Shown here one piece after another: positions 6,910 through 9,953 of a stretch of DNA of 9,953 nt. Source of the DNA: Bacillota bacterium. Lineage in GTDB: Bacteria; Bacillota; Limnochordia; JAAZLZ01. The notes under the pieces were generated by a model that did not search any database, was not told the origin of the DNA, and worked only from the letters and a program-made list of their open reading frames with translations. Where the stretch lies: the NCBI GenBank assembly GCA_012799075.1, contig JAAZLZ010000335.1:1-9953 (forward strand). Reading direction: 5' to 3'. Within the stretch, counting starts at the first letter, position 1. Each line of letters opens with the position of its first letter. Made by a program: the position numbers and the translations under genes.

Positions 6910-7794
6910 GTGAAGGATCTGCAGCAGTATTTGCACAGCCGGGCGCAATTGGTCGAAAGGGCCCTTGAGCAATATCTGCCTGCCGACGATATTGTGCCGG
7001 AGATTTTGCACCGTTCCATGCGCTATTCCACCTTGGGCGGAGGCAAGCGTCTTCGGGGCATTTTGGCCCTTGCAGCTGCCGAGGCAGCCCAGGGTTCAGG
7101 CGAGGCGGCCCTGCCCTTGGCGGCGGCTTTGGAGATGATCCATGCTTTTTCCTTGATTCACGATGATTTGCCATGTATGGATGATGATGATTGGCGACGG
7201 GGCAAACCTTCGAATCATAAGATGTTCGGCGAAGCCATCGCTCTCCTGGCCGGCGATGCTCTGCTTACCAGGGCCTTTTACTTGCTTACTTGTCTTTCTC
7301 TGCCGGATGATGCCGCGGTGGTAAACATCGTTGCCGAGGTGGCCCAGGCCGTTGGCAGCGAGGGATTGATCGGCGGGCAGGTGGTTGATTTACAGTCTGA
7401 GGGCAAAAATGTGGATAGGGCTACTTTGGAGTACATTCACCGTCATAAGACAGGAGACCTGATCACTGTCGCTTTGCGAACGGGCGCCATGGTGGGGGGA
7501 GCGGGGGAGGATCTCTTGGCTTCCTTGACCACCTATGGCCGGGAGATGGGCCTTTTGTTTCAGATCACCGACGACATCCTGGATGTAGAAGGCGATGCCG
7601 ACAAGCTGGGCAAGCCTGTAGGGAGCGATGCAACTCAGGGCAAGGCGACTTATCCGGCATTATTTGGTATGGAAAGGGCAAAAGAGGCTGCTCGGGGTGC
7701 GGCCGAGGGTGCTGTAGCGGCCCTTGAGGGTTTGGGTGAGGACGCGTGGCCGCTAAGGGAACTTGCCGGATATATCTTGCATAGGGATAGATAA
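6910..7794 (+). CDS. ispA: Polyprenyl synthetase, farnesyl diphosphate synthase type
   Basis: Encodes 294 residues. The family condenses isopentenyl diphosphate with allylic diphosphates; the short-chain members make farnesyl (or geranylgeranyl) diphosphate, precursors of undecaprenyl carrier and quinone chains. GGGKRLR at about 43-49 binds diphosphate. The first aspartate-rich motif is DDLPCMDDDD at 85-94 (D85, D86 and the CMDDDD extension typical of bacterial FPP synthases with a two-residue insertion), and the second is DDILD at 221-225 followed by KLGKPVGSDATQGKATYPAL. The C terminus ends in RELAGYILHRDR, as in this family. The GTG at 6910 has AAGGAGGAG (6891-6899) upstream with ten bases spacing. 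Product chain length cannot be proved from the sequence. The OLE RNA promoter begins 18 bases after its stop. Confidence 0.95.
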   Translation: MKDLQQYLHSRAQLVERALEQYLPADDIVPEILHRSMRYSTLGGGKRLRGILALAAAEAAQGSGEAALPLAAALEMIHAFSLIHDDLPCMDDDDWRRGKPSNHKMFGEAIALLAGDALLTRAFYLLTCLSLPDDAAVVNIVAEVAQAVGSEGLIGGQVVDLQSEGKNVDRATLEYIHRHKTGDLITVALRTGAMVGGAGEDLLASLTTYGREMGLLFQITDDILDVEGDADKLGKPVGSDATQGKATYPALFGMERAKEAARGAAEGAVAALEGLGEDAWPLRELAGYILHRDR

Positions 7795-7812
7795 GCTGAA
7801 GAATGCTGTTGC

Positions 7813-7841
7813 TTGCGGGGTTTGGGGCCATATGTTATAAT
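7813..7841 (+). promoter_or_regulatory. Extended -10 promoter driving OLE RNA
   Basis: TATAAT (7836-7841) is a perfect -10 box preceded by TG plus one base (7833-7834), and TTGCGG (7813-7818) lies 17 bp upstream as a -35. Transcription should start near A7848. It is the best promoter in the window, and it lies between ispA and the structured RNA region, so the RNA and the oapA/dxs genes can be expressed independently of the upstream operon. Confidence 0.75.
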
Positions 7842-8042
7842 ACAGCTACACCAAACAGTGGGCCGGCGCAGTATTCTAGTCGGCGCTGTTGCCTTTGAAG
7901 ACGGGCCTAAAAATCCGTTAAGGGCACATCGATGAAGTCCCTGGTGGTGGCCGCCGAAGCCCAGTTGGGGGCTGCTGCTGGGGGTTAAGGAAGTGGGGGC
8001 GATCTACAAAGGCATGTAGGCGTTGACCCCCTTTCCGCGGAG

Positions 8043-8076
8043 ACCCAAGTTCGTGGCGATTGTCTACGGCTTGGGT
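8043..8076 (+). other. Perfect 7-bp stem within OLE RNA
   Basis: ACCCAAG (8043-8049) and CTTGGGT (8070-8076) are exact complements around a 20-base loop. Immediately upstream is the nested GGGGG/CCCCC and CTACA/TGTAG hairpin (7995-8031). Two neighbouring perfect stems in a region lacking credible codons support structural RNA. Confidence 0.6.
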
Positions 8077-8159
8077 AGAACCTGCACGCGATGCATAAAC
8101 TGTTCATCAGTACTTAGTGTTGGGTGCAGCGTAGCCTGCCCTGAGTGGGATGGTGGGAT

Positions 8160-8213
8160 AGCGGGGTACAAGAATGGTTCAACGGCCGTGGAACGTTCTT
8201 GGTTTGTACCGCT
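8160..8213 (+). other. Long irregular hairpin within OLE RNA
   Basis: AGCGG (8160-8164) pairs with CCGCT (8209-8213); after a GG bulge, TACAA (8167-8171) pairs with TTGTA; inner GAA and GTTC pair with TTC and GAAC, capped by AACGGCCGTG. The stacked, bulged helix is the longest local hairpin in the RNA and a likely protein-binding or tertiary-contact arm. Confidence 0.6.
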
Positions 8214-8311
8214 TGAAACCCTTCCTGCAAAAGGGGCTAGAGGGCAATCAGCGTCGTTGAGGAAAACTCCTAGGCTGTTTCCGGTGGATGGCACGTTGGG
8301 GATTGCGATGT

Positions 8312-8352
8312 GAGCTAAGTGGCGATCTAGCTCTGTTTTTGGCGACAAAACA
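8312..8352 (+). other. Tandem hairpins with T5 run in the 3' part of OLE RNA
   Basis: GAGCTA (8312-8317) pairs with TAGCTC (8328-8333) and is followed by TGTTTTT (8334-8340), which looks like an intrinsic terminator. However, TGTTTT (8334-8339) also pairs perfectly with AAAACA (8347-8352), so the T run is drawn into a second stem. Within an OLE RNA extending to about 8465 these are internal stems; as a terminator they would give a shortened RNA of about 490 nt. Confidence 0.5.
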
Positions 8353-8353
8353 G

Positions 8354-8405
8354 GCAGGCCGTAAAGGGGAAACCGCCAAGATGGCAACATCTTCGGCAGG
8401 CCTGC
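8354..8405 (+). other. GNRA tetraloop hairpin near the 3' end of OLE RNA
   Basis: AAGATG (8378-8383) and CATCTT (8388-8393) close a GCAA loop, a GNRA tetraloop. The stem continues as GCC (8375-8377) with GGC (8395-8397) past a one-base bulge, and GCAGGCC (8354-8360) pairs with GGCCTGC (8399-8405) outside a purine-rich internal loop. The arm places an ATG at 8381 inside the stem, which argues that this ATG is part of the RNA and not a start codon. Confidence 0.65.
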
Positions 8406-8470
8406 GGGAAAACCTGCTGGACCTCAAGCCACAATCTTTACTCAGCGTGCTGCCGGCCCCTACATACCCT

Positions 8471-8477
8471 AAGGAGG
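8471..8477 (+). promoter_or_regulatory. Strong Shine-Dalgarno sequence upstream of oapA
   Basis: AAGGAGG matches the anti-Shine-Dalgarno sequence perfectly and lies just after the proposed 3' closing helix of OLE RNA. In-frame starts are GTG at 8480 (only two bases away) and TTG at 8492 (14 bases away); neither spacing is ideal, so the exact start remains open. Confidence 0.55.
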
Positions 8478-8479
8478 CG

Positions 8480-9112
8480 GTGTTCCTTTCTTTGGGAGAG
8501 CCAAATTTTCGCTCACAGACACGGCGGTTTGTCGCCGTCGGGGTAGCGACCTTTTTTTTATCAGTGTTAATTTCTCTGGGGAGTCAAACCCTTCTTACCT
8601 TCTTTAGCCTCTTCCCTGCTTTGATTTTACTCCTGGTCATCGTAGGACTGGGCATCATTTTTGACATTATTGGGGTTGCCGTCACTGCGGCGCGGGAAGA
8701 GCCCTTCCATGCGATGGCCGTTGACCGGGTTTCCGGCGCACAGCAAGCTATCCGCCTCGTTCGCCATGCCGATAAGGTAGCTACCTTTACAAACGATATG
8801 ATCGGTGATGTGGCAGGCACGTTGAGCGGGGCCGTTGCGGCGGCGGTTGTGATGCGCTTGCTCCTTTTGCGGCCAGGACTTAAGGAACCAGTGATGACGA
8901 CCTTGATGGTGGCATTGATTGCCGCCTTAACCGTTGCGGGCAAAGCTTGTGGAAAGGTGATTGCGTTAAACAATGCCCACGATATCGTCCTCGTAGTGGG
9001 CAGGCTGCTTTACTGGCTTGAGAAGGGCACCGGGATTGCCATCTTAGCAAAGGCCAATCGGCGGTCAAAGGACAATAAGAAACGGACGCGGAAAGGGAAA
9101 CGGGGCGAGTAA
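8480..9112 (+). CDS. oapA: OLE-associated membrane protein OapA
   Basis: Encodes about 210 residues from GTG 8480. Predicted membrane segments are at about 17-40, 43-69, 114-130 and 137-153. Between the second and third is a polar stretch with AAREEPFHAMAVDRVSGAQQAIRL and then TNDMIGDVAG, which contains a DxxxD pair (D106, D110). Mutations of a DxxxD motif at about the same position are, as I recall, the dominant-negative changes used to study OapA. The central part resembles the DUF21 domain of CNNM/CorC-type Mg2+ transport proteins (seen by pattern, not computed). The tail KANRRSKDNKKRTRKGKR (about 191-208) is highly basic and could contact RNA. OapA binds OLE RNA and places it at the membrane. 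The frame is open further upstream to an ATG at 8381, but that codon lies within the RNA's tetraloop arm. dxs begins one base after the stop. Confidence 0.85.
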   Translation: MFLSLGEPNFRSQTRRFVAVGVATFFLSVLISLGSQTLLTFFSLFPALILLLVIVGLGIIFDIIGVAVTAAREEPFHAMAVDRVSGAQQAIRLVRHADKVATFTNDMIGDVAGTLSGAVAAAVVMRLLLLRPGLKEPVMTTLMVALIAALTVAGKACGKVIALNNAHDIVLVVGRLLYWLEKGTGIAILAKANRRSKDNKKRTRKGKRGE

Positions 9113-9113
9113 C

Positions 9114-9953
9114 ATGGCGCGATTGTTAGATGCGGTTAATTCACCCGCCGACCTGAAGGGCTTGACCTTTAGTCAGCTTGACGAGCTGGCGGAGGAAATA
9201 CGGCAGGAGATTATCACTACTGTCTCCCATTGCGGAGGACATTTGGCGGCTAACCTGGGTGTGGTGGAGTTGACCATTGCCCTCCACAGCATCCTGGACA
9301 GTCCCCAAGACAAGATCATATGGGATGTAGGTCATCAAACTTATGCCCACAAACTGCTTACGGGACGACGGGATCAGTTTGCCTCACTGAGACAACATGG
9401 GGGCCTCAGCGGGTTTCCGCGTCGATCGGAAAGTCCCCACGATGTCTTTGGTACTGGCCACAGCAGTACCTCCGTCTCGGCGGCTTTGGGCTTGGCCGAG
9501 GCCCGGGATCTGTTGGGGGAAGACTACCATGTGGTAGCTGTCATTGGCGATGGCGCCTTGGGGGCAGGGCTTGCCTTTGAAGCCCTCAATCATGCCGGAC
9601 ACCGGGGAACGGACTTGGTTGTGATCCTAAATGACAATGAAATGTCCATTGATAAGAACGTCGGGGCCCTTGCCCGTTATCTTACCCAGCTGCGGATGGA
9701 CCCTACTTTGTATAAGGCAAGAACTGAATTAGAAAACTTATTAAAGCAAATCCCGGCCTTTGGAGGGATTGTCCACCGGGCCGTTGACAAACTTAAGGAC
9801 GCCTTAAAACAGGTGCTTGTACCAGGGATGTTTTTCGAAGAACTGGGGTTTTCTTATTACGGTCCATTGAATGGTCATAACATCGGGTTACTAAGATGGG
9901 GCCTGCGGGATGCCTTGGCCATGAAGGGTCCGGTACTCCTACACGTGGTGACC
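9114..9953 (+). CDS. dxs: 1-deoxy-D-xylulose-5-phosphate synthase, N-terminal part
   Basis: The frame is open from ATG 9114 to the window end, giving the first 280 residues of a family usually about 620-640 long. Dxs condenses pyruvate and glyceraldehyde 3-phosphate using thiamine diphosphate, the entry step of the MEP isoprenoid pathway. Visible are LAANLGVVELTIALH, WDVGHQTYAHKLLTGR (GHQ at 73-75), GGLSGFPRRSESPHDVFGTGHSSTS, the thiamine-diphosphate/Mg2+ motif GDGALGAG starting at 145 and ending in LNDNEMSI (N173-N175), and FEELGFSYYGPLNGHN. The start is one base after the oapA stop (TAACATG), with GGGGCGAG as a weak binding site, so it is probably coupled to oapA. Pairing with ispA in one cluster is normal for Firmicutes. 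The transketolase middle and C-terminal domains lie beyond the window. Confidence 0.95.
   Translation, partial: MARLLDAVNSPADLKGLTFSQLDELAEEIRQEIITTVSHCGGHLAANLGVVELTIALHSILDSPQDKIIWDVGHQTYAHKLLTGRRDQFASLRQHGGLSGFPRRSESPHDVFGTGHSSTSVSAALGLAEARDLLGEDYHVVAVIGDGALGAGLAFEALNHAGHRGTDLVVILNDNEMSIDKNVGALARYLTQLRMDPTLYKARTELENLLKQIPAFGGIVHRAVDKLKDALKQVLVPGMFFEELGFSYYGPLNGHNIGLLRWGLRDALAMKGPVLLHVVT

Larger units (their letters stand above)
7848..8465 (+). ncRNA. ole: OLE RNA (ornate large extremophilic RNA)
   Basis: This is a noncoding stretch of about 618 bases between ispA and a multi-TM membrane-protein gene followed by dxs, exactly the conserved location of OLE RNA, whose known size is about 600 nt. 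It forms many exact stems: AACAGTG 7854-7860 with CGCTGTT 7884-7890 (one G-U); AGCCC 7958 with GGGCT 7969; GGGGG 7995 with CCCCC 8027 enclosing CTACA 8004 with TGTAG 8015; ACCCAAG 8043 with CTTGGGT 8070; AGCGG 8160 and TACAA with TTGTA and CCGCT to 8213; GCAATC 8244 with GATTGC 8301; GAGCTA 8312 with TAGCTC 8328; and the GNRA hairpin around 8378-8393. GGGCCGGCG 7860-7868 can pair with TGCCGGCCC 8451-8459, closing the whole molecule; this competes with the first local stem for one base. OLE RNA binds OapA at the membrane and, with OapB and OapC, supports tolerance of stresses including alcohol, cold and Mg2+. The assignment is from context, size and structure; a covariance search with the Rfam OLE model would decide it. 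The exact 3' end is inferred. Confidence 0.85.

Noticed and set aside
8023..8313. A 96-codon + strand frame with a CTRCINC cysteine cluster, looking like a small metal-binding protein
   Set aside because: It lies wholly inside the structured OLE RNA, has no ribosome-binding site, and its cysteine codons fall in predicted stems and loops; no family resemblance was seen.
8288..8380. An earlier start for the oapA frame at 8288
   Set aside because: It would translate across the terminator-like tandem hairpins and the OLE 3' domain, has no Shine-Dalgarno sequence, and adds residues unlike a membrane-protein N terminus.
8064..8390. A 108-codon - strand frame over the same region
   Set aside because: It is antisense to the OLE RNA, lacks a promoter or binding site, and the sequence is of low protein character.
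7795..8480. A completely new, unclassified noncoding RNA
   Set aside because: The gene neighbourhood, length and following OapA-like protein fit the known OLE RNA, so a described class is the simpler reading unless a covariance search fails.

Overview
The window looks like chromosomal DNA from an endospore-forming Gram-positive bacterium (Bacillota/Firmicutes), probably a clostridial or Limnochordia-like lineage with moderately high GC. The evidence is the tail of a spoIIIA sporulation operon followed by the Bacillus-like order accB, accC, asp23-type gene, nusB, xseA, xseB, ispA, dxs. All genes lie on the + strand, are tightly packed, often overlap or abut, and mostly use non-ATG starts (GTG/TTG) with clear Shine-Dalgarno sequences. 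Compared with Bacillus subtilis, folD is absent between nusB and xseA, and an AmaP/DUF2273 pair is inserted after the Asp23 gene.

Layout. 1-1747: last codons of an upstream gene (probably spoIIIAE), then spoIIIAF, spoIIIAG and spoIIIAH, which encode parts of the forespore/mother-cell channel. 1748-1926: a terminator-like hairpin, a weak promoter and a perfect 6-bp inverted repeat. 1927-3752: accB and accC, the biotin carrier and biotin carboxylase of acetyl-CoA carboxylase. 3753-5007: an extended -10 promoter, then Asp23-family, AmaP and DUF2273 genes, an envelope-associated module. A perfect hairpin covers the amaP start. 5023-7794: nusB, xseA, xseB and ispA.

7795-8480 carries no credible protein gene but starts with an excellent extended -10 promoter and is full of compensating stems, a GNRA tetraloop hairpin and a long-range helix joining its two ends. 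Its position between ispA and a multi-TM protein gene followed by dxs, its size (about 610-620 nt) and its structure identify it as OLE RNA (ornate large extremophilic RNA). The following gene is oapA, its membrane-protein partner, with a DxxxD motif and a very basic C-terminal tail. The window ends inside dxs.

Functionally the region links fatty-acid precursor supply (AccB/AccC), envelope-associated Asp23/AmaP/DUF2273 proteins, prenyl-diphosphate synthesis (IspA, Dxs) and the membrane-bound OLE ribonucleoprotein. The OLE/OapA pair is the most interesting content. It is a known but rare and poorly understood system; the structural reading here also suggests that the oapA start should be placed downstream of the RNA, not at the in-frame ATG that lies inside its tetraloop hairpin.
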